A stretch of 64,000 nt of DNA from Plasmodium relictum. Its lineage: Eukaryota; Apicomplexa; Aconoidasida; Haemosporida; Plasmodiidae. Location of the stretch: positions 731,042-795,041 of the forward strand of contig NC_041684.1 of the NCBI RefSeq assembly GCF_900005765.1, given 5' to 3'. This document shows, in pieces, positions 13,933 to 25,890 of this stretch. The notes under the pieces were generated by a model. The model was not told where the DNA came from. It made no database searches and saw only the letters and a list, made by a program, of their open reading frames with translations. Position 1 is the first letter of the stretch. Each line of letters starts with the position of its first letter. Position numbers and translations under genes: made by a program.

Positions 13933-14072
13933 TATATATGTGTTTTTTTTTTTTATAGTTAAATCAAAATAACATCAAGGGATTGCGTGCTGCTAGTCTT
14001 TGGTTATTGAATTATAGAAAAAATGTTATAATAATAAAAAAAAAAAATTTTAACTAATTTATATATCTTATT

Positions 14073-14117
<45 letters not shown>

Positions 14118-15758
14118 TATTTTTTTTTTCTTTGTAATTTTTTAAGAAAATAAAAAAATTTGAAGATCATATGTTATCCTTATCAACAAATGTAAATACA
14201 TTATTATCTACTGAGTGCTTTAATTATTTACTAAATTCTCAAAACTTATATGGTAATTTATAATTTTTCTTAAAAATATATATAATTTGAAATTTTTTTA
14301 ATTTTTATATGAGCATTTTTTTTAATTATTCTTTAGATATGAATAGTATTATAATTGATATATTAAAACTTCCAAATGATAGTTCTTTTTTAAATAAGAT
14401 TTGTAAAACAACAAAATTAACACTAATTTTAATTAGCATAAGTAATAGCTTTTTAAAATCTTTGAATTTTAATTCTTTTGCTTATGATATATATAATAAA
14501 GTAAATAAAAGGAAATGGCATATGTCTTCTATCAAAGAAAATATTTCAGCAAGTAATTAATGAAAATGAAATTATATTTAACGTTAGAAAATACAATATT
14601 ATCAAATTATGAGAAAATATTTTAAATAACTACTTAATGAATTAAATAAAATTCTATTTTATCTAAATATTTTTTTATATAGAAATGAGAGCTCCACATT
14701 GTTTTTTTATATGCTTAGACGAAATACTAATAATAGAAATGGTTAAGTTTTGCAATTATTTCTGTAATATTAAGCTTCTGGATATGAAAAAAGATTCTTT
14801 TAATATATTACTAACTCAGAAATATGATATACTAGTCATAAATATAAATAATTTAAATAATTCTCAAATTAAATTATTAGTAGAAATCATGAAAAATGGA
14901 ATATACAAGAATAAAAAATTTTTAATTCCAATAACAACTACATTTTGGGTTTATGCCATAAAGTCATTTATAAGAAGTGAACATGTATAAGAATTAAAAA
15001 AAAGATAAAACAAAAAATATATATATATATATTTTGTTTCATATAAAATAATTATATACAAAAAATAAACATTTACAGGAGTTCAACTTGTATATCAGTG
15101 AAAATTTATTGGCTCGTTTTGATTTTTTGTTCGAACTTAGTTTTGAAAAAGAAGAAGATATAATTGATGAATTATTAAGAACAGCGGATGATACTAAAAT
15201 AAAAAATTTCGATTATTATTTTGATTTAAATAACAAATATTCATATTTAAAAAAGAATAATTTATCTTATTTTGAATTTAATGAAATTAGTGATATATCT
15301 AAATCGATTATTCAGAAATATTTTAATATGGCTTCAGATTTGTCAACTCTAACTATGTAAGTTCAAATATATACATATATTCAATAGGAACTTTATATAT
15401 ACATTGCTATTATTTTATTTTTTAATATACGTTTCATAAATATATTTTTTTAGTGAATAATAGGAGATTCACAAATTTATATTTTTTTTTTATTACGTAT
15501 AGATATCATATAGGTATTTCTGAATTATTATGTATCAGTGTGTCTATTTTATTAAAAAAAAAGGAATGCTTAATTGAGCATGTTGTTTTAGGCCTTTTTT
15601 TATATGATAAATTTGTTTCTTCTACCAAAAACAAATTAACGCAATTTGATAAGAATATTTTAAACAATATAATAAGCCCCAAACATAATCAAATTACTTC
15701 ATTTAAGAAATTAATGAATTATTTTTCTTCATATTTAAATGCTACAATGGATTTATAG
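12395..15758 (+). CDS. Divergent MCM-like protein with degenerate ATPase motifs (12 exons)
   Basis: Exons: 12395-12630, 12721-12835, 12899-13000, 13120-13328, 13500-13636, 13735-13841, 13959-14024, 14147-14252, 14337-14552, 14683-14984, 15079-15356, 15464-15758. All phases agree, giving 722 residues and no internal stop. An N-terminal part carries a zinc-binding pattern (Cys197, Cys199 ... Cys229, Cys232) and a segment like the MCM OB-fold (IGMKYNLIIVSIPNK). The ATPase-like part has a segment in the Walker A position with no GKS/GKT (FFICLDEILIIE, 439-450), a Walker B equivalent without the acidic pair (YDILVININNL, 479-489), a sensor-1-like segment (KKFLIPITTTFWVY), then the family's arginine-finger motif NLLARFDFLFEL (Arg545). 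This resembles the pseudo-ATPase MCMDC2 of animals, used in meiotic recombination. MCM8/9-like descent or an unrelated AAA+ protein cannot be excluded. Function is inferred. Confidence 0.62.
13867..13930. repeat. (AT)n microsatellite in an intron
   Basis: An uninterrupted AT dinucleotide run of about 60 bases inside the intron between exons 6 and 7 of the MCM-like gene. It is followed by a T-rich tract and the acceptor ending at 13958. A second shorter (AT)n run lies at about 14081-14114 in the next intron. Both should be highly length-variable. Confidence 0.9.
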
Positions 15759-16510
15759 TTAATGAAAAAAAACATATACCTTTTTATATATTCATTAATA
15801 GTATAGTGGTATTATAATAATGAATCATTCTTGAAACAAAGAAATTAAGTTTCTGTATATTCAGCCGAAAATTTTCTAATTTTTTCAAATTTAAATTATA
15901 TTTAATTTTTTTTTTTTATTCTTCTTAACAAAAATATCAATAATATATATACATATATATATATTTTGTATAAAAAGAAAATAAATTGTATGTTTAATAG
16001 TAGGTTTAAATATTCCTTTAGTAAAGTATTTTGTAATTGGAACTATTTTCTCTTTTAAACTTCATAAATAAAATAAAAATAATATATAATAAATATTACT
16101 TTATTTGTTTATATTTATGTTCCTTTTTAGCAATATCTTTTATTATTTTTACTTAATTTTTTTTTTTTTTTATAATCTCATAAAAAAAAAGAGTATAAAT
16201 AGAAGAAAAAAAAAAAAGAGAGAAGAAAATGCAAGAAGTATGAATGATCAATTTGGTGTAAGCTAAGAAGATTCATATAATATCTATAAAAATAAATGAG
16301 TGAAACTTATAACAAAATATATATGAAAGTATATATACGAACTATAAGTAATAATAGAAAAAATTAAAAATAATGGTAAATATATATGTATGTGTGAAGA
16401 AAAAAAATATTACAATGCCATATGAATTATGAAATTATGTGAGTTCAAAATATTCCGTAGAATAAACTATTATATTTCATGTATAAATAATAAAATATAA
16501 TTTTTTTTTA
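15759..16510. other. Convergent intergenic region
   Basis: About 750 bases between the stops of the MCM-like gene (+) and the ADP/ATP carrier (-). Only A/T tracts and likely 3' UTR sequence are visible. A slightly more mixed purine-rich patch lies at about 16200-16300, without a convincing frame. Confidence 0.55.
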
Positions 16511-17419
16511 TTAAATAAATTTTTGTAATTCATCATAAAATACAAGAACTAAAGCTCCTCCTGCTCCTCTAATAACATTAGCCCAAGCTCCTTTAAAAAA
16601 TCCTTTTATTCCTTCATTCCTTAATATTTTAAACCAGCAGTCAATAGTATTTTTATATTGAATTTCTTCTTTTGCTTTTCTACCTGACATCATCATCATT
16701 CTTCTTCTGACTGTATCAAATGGATAGGAAATTATTCCTGCTGAAATAGTAACAGATTGTGCAACTGCCCACTTGAAAACAATATTAGTATTTTTTTCAT
16801 TAGAAAATAAACGTGCTTTTGCACTATCGTATAAACCAAAATAAGATCCTCTGTACATAATGATACCTGTTACAGATACACCAAATCCTCTATATAAGGA
16901 TAGAACACCTGTTTGTTTATAAATTTTAGTTAAACAGTCAAATAATCCATTAAATTGTCTTTCTTTTCCCTTTCCAATATCTGATGCTAATCTAGTTCTA
17001 GCAAAATCAAGTGGATAAACAATCAATAAAGACATAGCACCTGCTGTACCACCAGATAAAATGTTTGTTAAAAAGAATTTTCCAAATTCTTTATTTTGAT
17101 CATATTTTGGAAATATTTTTTTAAAATAGTCTTTAAATGCAAAATTAAATGCTTGAGTAGGAAAATATCTAATTACATTTGCTAAGTTACCTCTCCATAA
17201 TGATATAACACCTTGTTCTGTTGATACTCTTTTAAAACAGTTTATCATACCTGAATATCTTTCTACTTGTCCCGATTTTATTTCAGGTATCGTATCTTGA
17301 GTTTGAATTAACATTTTTACTCTCTCAATTGGGGCAACCACTGTTTTAGATATAGCTGCTGATACACCTCCCATCAAGAAATCAGCAGCAAAATTTTTTT
17401 TTACTTCTTTAGTACTCAT
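16511..17419 (-). CDS. AAC: Mitochondrial ADP/ATP carrier (adenylate translocase)
   Basis: Exchanges cytosolic ADP for matrix ATP across the inner mitochondrial membrane. The 302 residues are normal for the family. The three Solcar signatures are present: PIERVKML (30-37), PLDFARTRL (136-144) and PFDTVRRRM (233-241). The last runs into the hallmark RRRMMM hexapeptide (238-243), which singles out ADP/ATP carriers from other mitochondrial carriers. Glycine-rich helix motifs and basic matrix loops (LWRGN, LYRGF) are intact. Single exon with a clear ATG. Lower-complexity protein and less A/T-biased codons than its neighbours are consistent with strong expression and constraint. Confidence 0.97.
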   Translation of the reverse strand: MSTKEVKKNFAADFLMGGVSAAISKTVVAPIERVKMLIQTQDTIPEIKSGQVERYSGMINCFKRVSTEQGVISLWRGNLANVIRYFPTQAFNFAFKDYFKKIFPKYDQNKEFGKFFLTNILSGGTAGAMSLLIVYPLDFARTRLASDIGKGKERQFNGLFDCLTKIYKQTGVLSLYRGFGVSVTGIIMYRGSYFGLYDSAKARLFSNEKNTNIVFKWAVAQSVTISAGIISYPFDTVRRRMMMMSGRKAKEEIQYKNTIDCWFKILRNEGIKGFFKGAWANVIRGAGGALVLVFYDELQKFI

Positions 17420-18881
17420 TTTGATAAAAAAATTGAAATATATCTGCTTATGTTATTTATATAAATATTTAAAAAAAAAAATTCAAAATTTTTTACATGA
17501 AATAAAAAAGTAATATTAAAAAATAAAAAAAAAATAAAATTAAAGTTTGTATATTTAAAAATTTTTTTTTTTTATTTTTATTTATTATCCTATATAAATA
17601 TTAAATTTTAATTTAGGATATATATGTTTATATACAACTTAATGCAAAATTATTTAAAAAAGTATTAAAAATATCTATTAAAATATATATATATTTATAT
17701 ATATTTTATTTATTTATTTTTTTTTTCTATTTTTCTTGGTATTAATATTTCATTAAACTTTTAGAAAAAAATTAAAATAAAATAATATACAAATAAAAAA
17801 AAAATATTATAACTGTATATTTTAAATGAAAATATTAATAAAGCATATGAAACGTTCCTATAGTGTTAAACTTTTTGTTTATTTTTTTTTTATTATTTGC
17901 TAAGAATAAATATTTGCTTAAAATTTTATTTTTTTATTTATTATTATTTCGTATTATTTTTTTAACCGTTCTTTGTTTTATTTTTTACTACCTGTTTTTT
18001 TCCTATTATTATATATTATTTTTATCTTTTATTTTAATTTTTTAATTTTTTATTTTTTTTAGTTTTAAATTTTTTATATATTTTCTACATTTTATCACTT
18101 TTTTTTTTTTTTTTTTATATATATATATATACAAAATTTATGTATATATATATATATTTTCTATACATCTTTAAACTTTTAAGTTATAGTATATACCAAA
18201 TATGAATACATTTTTTTATTAACACCATGAAATAAGAAAAAAAAAAAAAAAAAAAATAGAATCATTTATTATGCTTTTGTATACGTATATATTTATTTAT
18301 ATTAACATATCTATTTATAAAATGCAGTATAAAATTTTTTTTTGTTAATTTATTATAAGTATTTTAAAACAAATTATAGTGTACTAAATAAAAAATGATA
18401 CAAATTTCTTTATGAATACATAATTATAATAATAAAAAAGTACTTAATACTGTAATAGTCTACACATATTACTTAAATAGCTTTTATGTAAAATTTTTTT
18501 TTTTTAAAGCATTATTAATTTAAATACAAAAATATACTATTAATATTTTTTTTTTTTTTTTTTTTAAACAAGAAAAAGGCTGTAACAGAACTCTTAAAAT
18601 ATGTAAAAATTCTTATAAATTTTATTATGAAAGCAAAGCAAATATATTTAAAATGAAGAAATTGAAAAGATTTAATATTATTAATTAAATATTAACAATA
18701 AATTTATATTAGAATACAAATAAATAATACATAATATTATAATGAATTTATTAAGTATAAATTAAAATAAAATAAAAAAAATAATGTTAAATAAAGTAAA
18801 TGAACATCATAATGATTAATCTTCAAACTAATATTTGGAGAAAAAATAAAAAAAAATGTAAAATTAAAATTATATTTTTGG
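17420..18881. other. AT-rich intergenic region
   Basis: About 1.46 kb upstream of the carrier gene and downstream of the next minus-strand gene. Contains poly-T runs (about 18099-18116), a poly-A run (about 18239-18257) and short AT repeats. The open frame at 17863-18045 is essentially translated poly-T (Phe/Leu/Tyr/Ile) and is not supported as a gene. It likely holds the carrier promoter. Confidence 0.55.
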
Positions 18882-21800
18882 TTACAAAAATGACTCTAAT
18901 TCTTTAGGCAATTTAAATATATATGGAATGTGTAATGAATTAATAAAAAAATTCTTCTTTATTTTTATGCAAAGGTTTTCATTATTATAAAAAAAATAAT
19001 CTGAATAGTTATGATATTTGCAATTTATATATTTTTGAAGTTCCTTTTCTTTTCTTAGAGAAAATGAAAAAATAAAAAATTCTTCATAATACATTTTTAT
19101 TGCATTCATAAGTGTTTCTTCAAAATAAACAAAGCAAGTAAGCATTTCATTGCTATAAATTTCTAATGTAACATCTTTTTTTCTATTTGAATATCTATTT
19201 AATTTAGAATCATCACTGTCTTTTTTTTTTTCTTCCAAAAATCTTTTACACTTTGGAATATGAAATAGTTTACTTGTTTTTAAAAAATAATTTAAGCAAT
19301 CATTGCTTAATGATACAATCATAAAATCAAAATATACTTTAAATTTATGTTTATATAATAAATTATAATAGTAATTTTTTATTTTATTCTCATTTTCTAT
19401 CAACATATTTTTATTAAAAAAAGGTAATTTATTTTGATACAAGTTCATTAAAAATAAAAAAGAAAAATACATTTTTAATTCCTCAATATTTAAATTATTA
19501 ATAAAATATATATTATTTAATAAAAAATTATTGCAATCACCATTAAAAAATGTAGAGTAATAATTGTCCATATTATCAACAGCTCTTTTATGTAATAAAA
19601 AATTTACTTCTTTTTCTTTTTTCTTATTTATGTTTTCTTCTAATTTGCCATTATTTCTCTTTTTTTCAAAGTCTAATATGCTTTCAAAGGTTTTTTTACA
19701 AAATAGAAAAGACGATTCTTCTAATAATAACACAGGTGTTATAAGTATATTTAAAGATATAATAATTTTCTCTTTTATACAAAAAAATGGAAAATTTTGA
19801 TTCAATACTTCAATAAACTTCTTTAATATTTTTTCATTTTTTAATGTTTGAGTGGAGTCAATAGTAACAAGCTCAAAGAAGAAAAAGAAAGTTTTTGTAT
19901 CTTTAATTTTTAAAAGAACTTTATATAAAATTGAATTAAAAAAAAAGAAATTTATCTGATAATTTTTACTTTTCAAAAAATATAAAAAAATTAGTAATAA
20001 ATTTATATCAATACAATTAAAATTATTCAGTATATCTATACATAAATCTTGTAATATACTATCATTAAAATTTATATTAAAATATGAAGAGCAGCAAAAA
20101 ATGGAAATGATATTCATATAATTATATTTTTTTAATTTCATTTCTATTTTTGAATATAACAATTTCAGGAATAAATTTATTGAATTATTATGTTTTGTAT
20201 TTTTCTGTGTATATTTACAAAGTGATAAGAAAATATCAGTGACATCCTTTTCATTATAATGATTTTTATCAAATAGGATTTTTAAGCAAGAGAATAATTT
20301 TACAAATAATTTATCATTTAATAAATTTAAATTTATTAACGAATTTAATAGGATGCAGCAATCATAGACAGTTAATAAATTTAATTGTTTTTCTACTTCG
20401 CATTTTATGTATTCATAAATACTATAATAATTTTTTATGTTTAACTTATTTACATTATAAACAAAAAAACAAAAATCCTTTTTTTTTAATCTAATTATAT
20501 TACAATCTCTTGATAAATATGTATTGTTATTTTTCAAAAAATATTCAATAAGTTCTCCTTTTTCTATGGGACTATGATGACAATTTTTATCATCGCTCTT
20601 GTTCGCATTTCTATATAAATTATAACTATTATTATTAATAGAATCTCTATCAATAGAATATATATAATCATAAAAAGAAAAATTGTCATCGACCTTTATA
20701 TTATCGCTATTTAATATATTACTTTTTATTTTAATTTTTTTTTTTTCTTTTAAATTTAAATTAATGATGAATGATAAAATAATTTCTTTGAAAAAATAAT
20801 CATCTTTAAAATAGTTTTTTCGTAGTACATTCATTAACATATTTAGTGAGCAAATATTTAAATTATATATATTGTGATATAGTTGAAAATTTGTTTGTAA
20901 TAATATATTTTTTATTTTAACTAAGATATAATTTTTGAGTTTTCCTTTCAACTTACTGTAACTGTAAATAAATAAACATAAATGGTTGTAATCTATTTTG
21001 TTAAAGAATAAGAAATAAAGAAAAAGTTTATAAACAATATTTTTTAATTCTTCAATGTTTTCTAAATTTTCTACTTCTTTTAACTTATAATATGTGTTAC
21101 ATATTAATGTTAAATCAAGAAAATTCATATGATTTTTTATATTACTGAAAATTGACATAAAATTTTTATCATCTGTTTTATAAACTAGAGCATTTTTATT
21201 TTTACTAATTATCATATTCCAGTTTTTTTTATTATTTGCTTCATGAATATTTATACTATTATTTAAGTTATCAATTTCATTACTTATACAACTTTTTTCA
21301 CCCTCTAAATTATTGTGTAAGTAAAGATTAAGACTTTTTAATTTTTTTTCTTTTATCTTTTTTCTAACTAACAAAAAAAAATGTTTTTGACTGTTTAAAA
21401 TTAAAATTAAATTATTCGTAAAAGCATTTAAAAAACTTATATTAATATATTTATAAGAATTAACTATACTATAAAAAGATAAAATTATTTGTTTTAAGCT
21501 CATATTAAAAATAAAATCTATAGTATCAGTATTAACTATATTTTTCCAAAAGCTATTATCATAAAATTTTTTTTTACTTAATAAATGAATTATTATAGAA
21601 AAATCATTTTCTGTTAGTTTTTTTTTTTTTAGTAGATACAAAAATTCATCACTAAATTTATATAAACTACATAAATCATCTTTTCTACAAAATTTTCTTA
21701 TTTTTCTAACCAATTCAGATTGTTCATAACTTATGATATTTTCATCTTTTATGTTTTCGTTCTTTCTCTTTCCATTTTCTGTATGTCTATTTTTTTTATC

Positions 21801-22043
21801 TCTGTTTGATAATTCATTTATTCCATTTATTGAAGTATTTATTACTTTATCATTTTTCTTGTTTCCTTTTATTATGTTATCATCAAAAAGTACACTTCCA
21901 AAACTTTTATTTTTATCATCTTCTTTTACGCTTGTGTTAAATTTTCTGATTTCTTTTTTTTTATTAAAGCTTATTGGAGTATTTAAAAATCTATCTAATC
22001 GTATTGTTAATTTTATAATGTTACATTTTTTTAAATATTTCAT
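18882..22043 (-). CDS. Large helical-repeat protein, probably mitochondrial (HPR-like)
   Basis: A 1053-residue single-exon protein. The first about 45 residues (MKYLKKCNIIKLTIRLDRFL, then a basic stretch ending RKFNTS) look like a mitochondrial presequence: basic, Ser/Thr/Asn-containing and without acids. Most of the rest consists of repeated amphipathic helices rich in Leu, Ile, Phe, Lys and Asn, for example around 300-440 and 560-780, with repeats of a form like LLNSLINLNLLNDKLF. This resembles the heptatricopeptide/FAST-kinase-like helical repeat proteins that apicomplexans use for organellar RNA. I see no clear C-terminal RAP domain. The family call rests on helix pattern only. It may instead be simply an unclassified conserved protein. 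Confidence 0.45.
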   Translation of the reverse strand: MKYLKKCNIIKLTIRLDRFLNTPISFNKKKEIRKFNTSVKEDDKNKSFGSVLFDDNIIKGNKKNDKVINTSINGINELSNRDKKNRHTENGKRKNENIKDENIISYEQSELVRKIRKFCRKDDLCSLYKFSDEFLYLLKKKKLTENDFSIIIHLLSKKKFYDNSFWKNIVNTDTIDFIFNMSLKQIILSFYSIVNSYKYINISFLNAFTNNLILILNSQKHFFLLVRKKIKEKKLKSLNLYLHNNLEGEKSCISNEIDNLNNSINIHEANNKKNWNMIISKNKNALVYKTDDKNFMSIFSNIKNHMNFLDLTLICNTYYKLKEVENLENIEELKNIVYKLFLYFLFFNKIDYNHLCLFIYSYSKLKGKLKNYILVKIKNILLQTNFQLYHNIYNLNICSLNMLMNVLRKNYFKDDYFFKEIILSFIINLNLKEKKKIKIKSNILNSDNIKVDDNFSFYDYIYSIDRDSINNNSYNLYRNANKSDDKNCHHSPIEKGELIEYFLKNNNTYLSRDCNIIRLKKKDFCFFVYNVNKLNIKNYYSIYEYIKCEVEKQLNLLTVYDCCILLNSLINLNLLNDKLFVKLFSCLKILFDKNHYNEKDVTDIFLSLCKYTQKNTKHNNSINLFLKLLYSKIEMKLKKYNYMNIISIFCCSSYFNINFNDSILQDLCIDILNNFNCIDINLLLIFLYFLKSKNYQINFFFFNSILYKVLLKIKDTKTFFFFFELVTIDSTQTLKNEKILKKFIEVLNQNFPFFCIKEKIIISLNILITPVLLLEESSFLFCKKTFESILDFEKKRNNGKLEENINKKKEKEVNFLLHKRAVDNMDNYYSTFFNGDCNNFLLNNIYFINNLNIEELKMYFSFLFLMNLYQNKLPFFNKNMLIENENKIKNYYYNLLYKHKFKVYFDFMIVSLSNDCLNYFLKTSKLFHIPKCKRFLEEKKKDSDDSKLNRYSNRKKDVTLEIYSNEMLTCFVYFEETLMNAIKMYYEEFFIFSFSLRKEKELQKYINCKYHNYSDYFFYNNENLCIKIKKNFFINSLHIPYIFKLPKELESFL

Positions 22044-23781
22044 TTAAATAATCTCTTTAAAAAAAGTATAAATTTCTTTAGATTCAATTTAAAATAATGT
22101 TTATATTTTTAGTACATAATTAAAAAAAAATATATATTAGAAATATAAATAAAATTAAGATAATAATTTTAAGACATTTTTATCTATATATTTATTTATT
22201 TTTATCAAGATACTAAGATTCATTTTTTGCATATTTAATTTTTTCTATTTAATTTTTATATCTTATAAAACAATTTTACTTTTTTTAGAAGAGTTTGTTT
22301 TGAAGTTTATATCAAGCTTTTGACTTTTATTTTTAATTTTTGTTAATGACAATGAAAAATAAATAATGAAAAGAATAAGTAATTTTAAAATAAAAAAAAA
22401 TAAATAATTAAAAGAATATTTGAAGATATATTTTAAAAAAAAATAAATATTGTGTTTTATTAAACTACATTTATATATATAGTAAAAAAAAAAAATAAAA
22501 TAACAATCTTATACTAACAAAAAGAAGAAAATAAATGATATTTTATTTTTTAACTTCTAACAGATTTTACAAATTTATTATTTTTTTTTTTATATAATAT
22601 TTGTTTATCCTCATTAAAATAGAAAAAAAAGTGTACGGAAACATTCAACTCTTTTAAGTATTTTTATATATTATATATTGCTACTTAATTACACATAAAC
22701 AATTATAAAATATATAATAAAAAATTTATATATTGTTTTTAATCTTTTTTTTTTTTAATTTTTATAATGGAACGAAAGTTTTATTTTTTGGTTTTTTTTT
22801 TTTTTTTTTTTTTTATAAAATAGAAAAATAGAATTTTAAGGTTTATTTTAAAATAGAAAATTGAAAGAATGTATCTTAATATTATATTGTGTGCAATACA
22901 AGAAAAAAAAAAAAAAAAAAAAAAAGTAAAATATATAAAGAAATTAAATAAAAGTATACTTGAAATAACAATAATAATATTAATAATATGAATATTTTCA
23001 GTATTAGTTGTAATAAGTATTTTTTATATTAATTATAGTAATATAATTATTAAAGATATGGAATACTATATAATTTGTAATAATAATACAAATTTAAGAT
23101 TAAAAATGCAACAAATTAAAAATGATTTTATTTCTTATAAATAATGTTAAACATAAAAAAAAAATGAATTTTAAATTTCATTTTAACTTAAATTTTATTT
23201 TTGAAAATGAACTAGAAGATATGTACATTTAGGTATTTATTGTTAGTTTATACTTTTTGTTATATTTTCTATTATATATATATATTAAACATTTTCATTA
23301 TTTTGATGTATTTTACCCTTTTTATATATTTTATATATTCTTTTTTTTAAACATTTTTTCTATATACATTCTATTATTATATTTGTTATTTATTATTCTT
23401 TTTAGTTATTTTTTACATAATATTTTTTCTTATTAATTTTTTTTTTTTTCTCTTTTTTTAATGTAAATACATATTATATTAATATAAAAATCTTTTTTGT
23501 AAATGTCTAAAGATAATAATTTTATTAAAAAGGAATTTTTAAAGTATATATATACTCTATTTTTTTTTTTATATATGTTAGTGTAACTTTTTTCGTTAAA
23601 TTTTGTGAAATTTGCTTATATATAATTTTTTTTGTCTTTAATTTTTGTGAAAGGTTAATAATATTTTAATGTATATCTTTTTTCCATGCGAAGTTTTAAG
23701 AAGAATTAATAGAAATTTTTTGTTGAGTAATTTTTATGTATAATTAATAATAATAATAATAATTATTTCATGTAAAATAAA
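22044..23781. promoter_or_regulatory. Divergent intergenic region (putative bidirectional promoter)
   Basis: 1.7 kb between two divergently transcribed genes (the helical-repeat protein on - and dynamin on +). Dense poly-A/poly-T tracts, for example at 22793-22814 and 22901-22925. No coding frame of substance. Expected to hold both promoters and 5' UTRs, but no specific element could be identified. Confidence 0.45.
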
Positions 23782-25890
23782 ATGGATAAGTTAGTTCCTA
23801 TTGTAAATAAATTGCAGAATGTACTGTCATCTTTTATAAGTAGTGAAGCATTAAGCTTACCACATATAGCAGTAGTAGGTGCTCAGTCAGTAGGAAAAAC
23901 ATCACTGTTAGAATCCTTAGTTGGACTAAGCTTTATGCCTAAAGGAGAGGATATAGTAACGAGAACTCCTATTATAATACAATTAACAAATTCTAAATCA
24001 GAAGAATGTTATTGTACTTTAACTTATTCAGATTATGAAAATAATAAAGTAGAAAAGCATATTGATGATTTTACTATTTTAAATCAAATGTTAGTAGATG
24101 TAACAGAAGAAATTACAGGAGGAAATAAATGTATAAAAGAAACTCCTATTATAATAGAAATACATAAAAATGATGTTTTAGATTTAACATTAATTGATTT
24201 ACCAGGGTTAACTAAAGTTCCTGTTGGAAATCAGCCATATAATGTAGAAGAACAAATTGTTAATTTAGTAAATAAATATATAAAAAATCCTAATTGTATT
24301 ATTTTAGCTGTTTCTTGTGCTAATATTGACTTAGCAAATTCAGATAGTTTGAAAATGGCTAGAAGCGTAGACCCAAAACACGAAAGAACAATAGGAGTTA
24401 TAACAAAGTGTGATATGGTGGAGAAACCTGAAATTTGGAAAAAAATGATAAGTGGATCTCTATATCCTTTAAAAAAAGGATTTGTAGCTGTTGTTTGTAG
24501 AAGTCAGAAAGATGTTGATGATAACATTAGTATTGAAGAATCAATAAAAAAGGAGGAAGAATATTTTAATCAAAGCATTGATGTTTCTAATCAAATTGAA
24601 TGTATACTAGAATGTGGGATAAAAAATTTAGCTAAAAAATTAAATAATATTCTTATTGAACATATTAAAAACACAGTACCTTTTTTAAAACCTAAAATTG
24701 ACTCTTTAAAAAGTATAGAAGAAGAAAGGTTATTAGAATTAGGAGAACCAATGGAAAATATGAATCGTTCAGAATATTTAGCAGTTCTTGTTAATTATAT
24801 AACTAAATTTTCTCAACAATATCAAGATATAATTGATGGAAAAGTATTTTATAAAGATAGAGTAGATGAACTAAAGGGAGGAGCAAGAATACATTATATT
24901 TTTAATGATTGGTACATAAAAGCGTTAAATGATTTTTCTCCATTAGAAATGTTAACTGATGAAGAAATAAGAATTGCTATAAGAAATTCCAGTGGGCCTA
25001 GAGGAGCATTATTTGTTCCAGAAAGTGCTTTTGAGACTTTAATAAAAAAATTAATAAATTGTTTAAAGGAACCATCACTTCGTTGTGCTGATCAAGTTTA
25101 CGAAGAATTAATTAAAATTGTTGATAACTGCAAAATACCAGATATGGAAAGATTTACAAATTTAAAAAGTGCTATAAATGAACAAGTAAAAATATTATTA
25201 AAGGATTGTTTACAGCCAACTAAAGAAATGATAAAAAATTTAATGTTAATTGAGTTATCCTATATTAACACTAGTCACCCTGATTTTTTAAATGAGCACT
25301 TTATGAAAAATGTGTATGATAAAGATAATGATTATGTTGAAGAATCAGACAGCGTGTTAAGTGCACATAAAATCCCAAATCAAAAGAGAGATGGACAGGA
25401 AAATATTAATAATATCAATTATTCTATGACACATCATACATTTAAAGAAGAAGCAAAAATATGGAAAAATAAAGAAGATGCAAAATTTTTCAAAAATAAA
25501 GAAGGAACAAAAATTACTAATATTAATAATAATAGGGAAAATGTTTTTGTTTTGCCTGTTATACCTGACAAAATTATACCTGAATATTCTTCTTCTTCTA
25601 AAGAAATAATAGAAATTGATTTAATTAAATCATTAATTAATAATTATTTTAATATTGTTCGCAAGCATATAGCAGATGCAGTACCCAAAGCTATTATGCA
25701 TTTTATGGTTAATACTTCAAGAAAAACTATGCAGAAAGTTTTAATTTCTAATTTGCATAATGATGAATTATTTAATTTATTTAATGAATGTTCATCTATC
25801 AAAGTAAAAAGAAATAATTGTAAAAAAAATTTGGAATCCTTGAATCAAGCTATCAAAATGTTGGCAGAAATTAGAAATCAAGAAATTTAA
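23782..25890 (+). CDS. DYN2: Dynamin-related GTPase, DYN2 type
   Basis: Membrane-fission GTPase. All GTP-binding motifs are intact: G1 GAQSVGKTS (33-41), G2 Thr in TRTP (60-63), G3 DLPGL (139-143), G4 TKCD (208-211). The middle domain follows, including LNDFSPLEMLTDEEIRIAIRN, a typical stalk segment. A GTPase-effector-type region closes the protein (about 610-702, IDLIKSLINNYFNIVRKHIADAVPKAIMHF). Between them lies a parasite-specific hydrophilic stretch (about 515-590). There is no pleckstrin-homology or proline-rich domain, as in other apicomplexan dynamins. The 702-residue length and the neighbouring genes fit DYN2, the member linked to apicoplast and mitochondrial division, rather than the longer DYN1. 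Single exon. Confidence 0.93.
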   Translation: MDKLVPIVNKLQNVLSSFISSEALSLPHIAVVGAQSVGKTSLLESLVGLSFMPKGEDIVTRTPIIIQLTNSKSEECYCTLTYSDYENNKVEKHIDDFTILNQMLVDVTEEITGGNKCIKETPIIIEIHKNDVLDLTLIDLPGLTKVPVGNQPYNVEEQIVNLVNKYIKNPNCIILAVSCANIDLANSDSLKMARSVDPKHERTIGVITKCDMVEKPEIWKKMISGSLYPLKKGFVAVVCRSQKDVDDNISIEESIKKEEEYFNQSIDVSNQIECILECGIKNLAKKLNNILIEHIKNTVPFLKPKIDSLKSIEEERLLELGEPMENMNRSEYLAVLVNYITKFSQQYQDIIDGKVFYKDRVDELKGGARIHYIFNDWYIKALNDFSPLEMLTDEEIRIAIRNSSGPRGALFVPESAFETLIKKLINCLKEPSLRCADQVYEELIKIVDNCKIPDMERFTNLKSAINEQVKILLKDCLQPTKEMIKNLMLIELSYINTSHPDFLNEHFMKNVYDKDNDYVEESDSVLSAHKIPNQKRDGQENINNINYSMTHHTFKEEAKIWKNKEDAKFFKNKEGTKITNINNNRENVFVLPVIPDKIIPEYSSSSKEIIEIDLIKSLINNYFNIVRKHIADAVPKAIMHFMVNTSRKTMQKVLISNLHNDELFNLFNECSSIKVKRNNCKKNLESLNQAIKMLAEIRNQEI

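Noticed and set aside
17863-18045. 60-residue hydrophobic frame upstream of the carrier
   Set aside because: Begins at a non-ATG codon and is translated poly-T.
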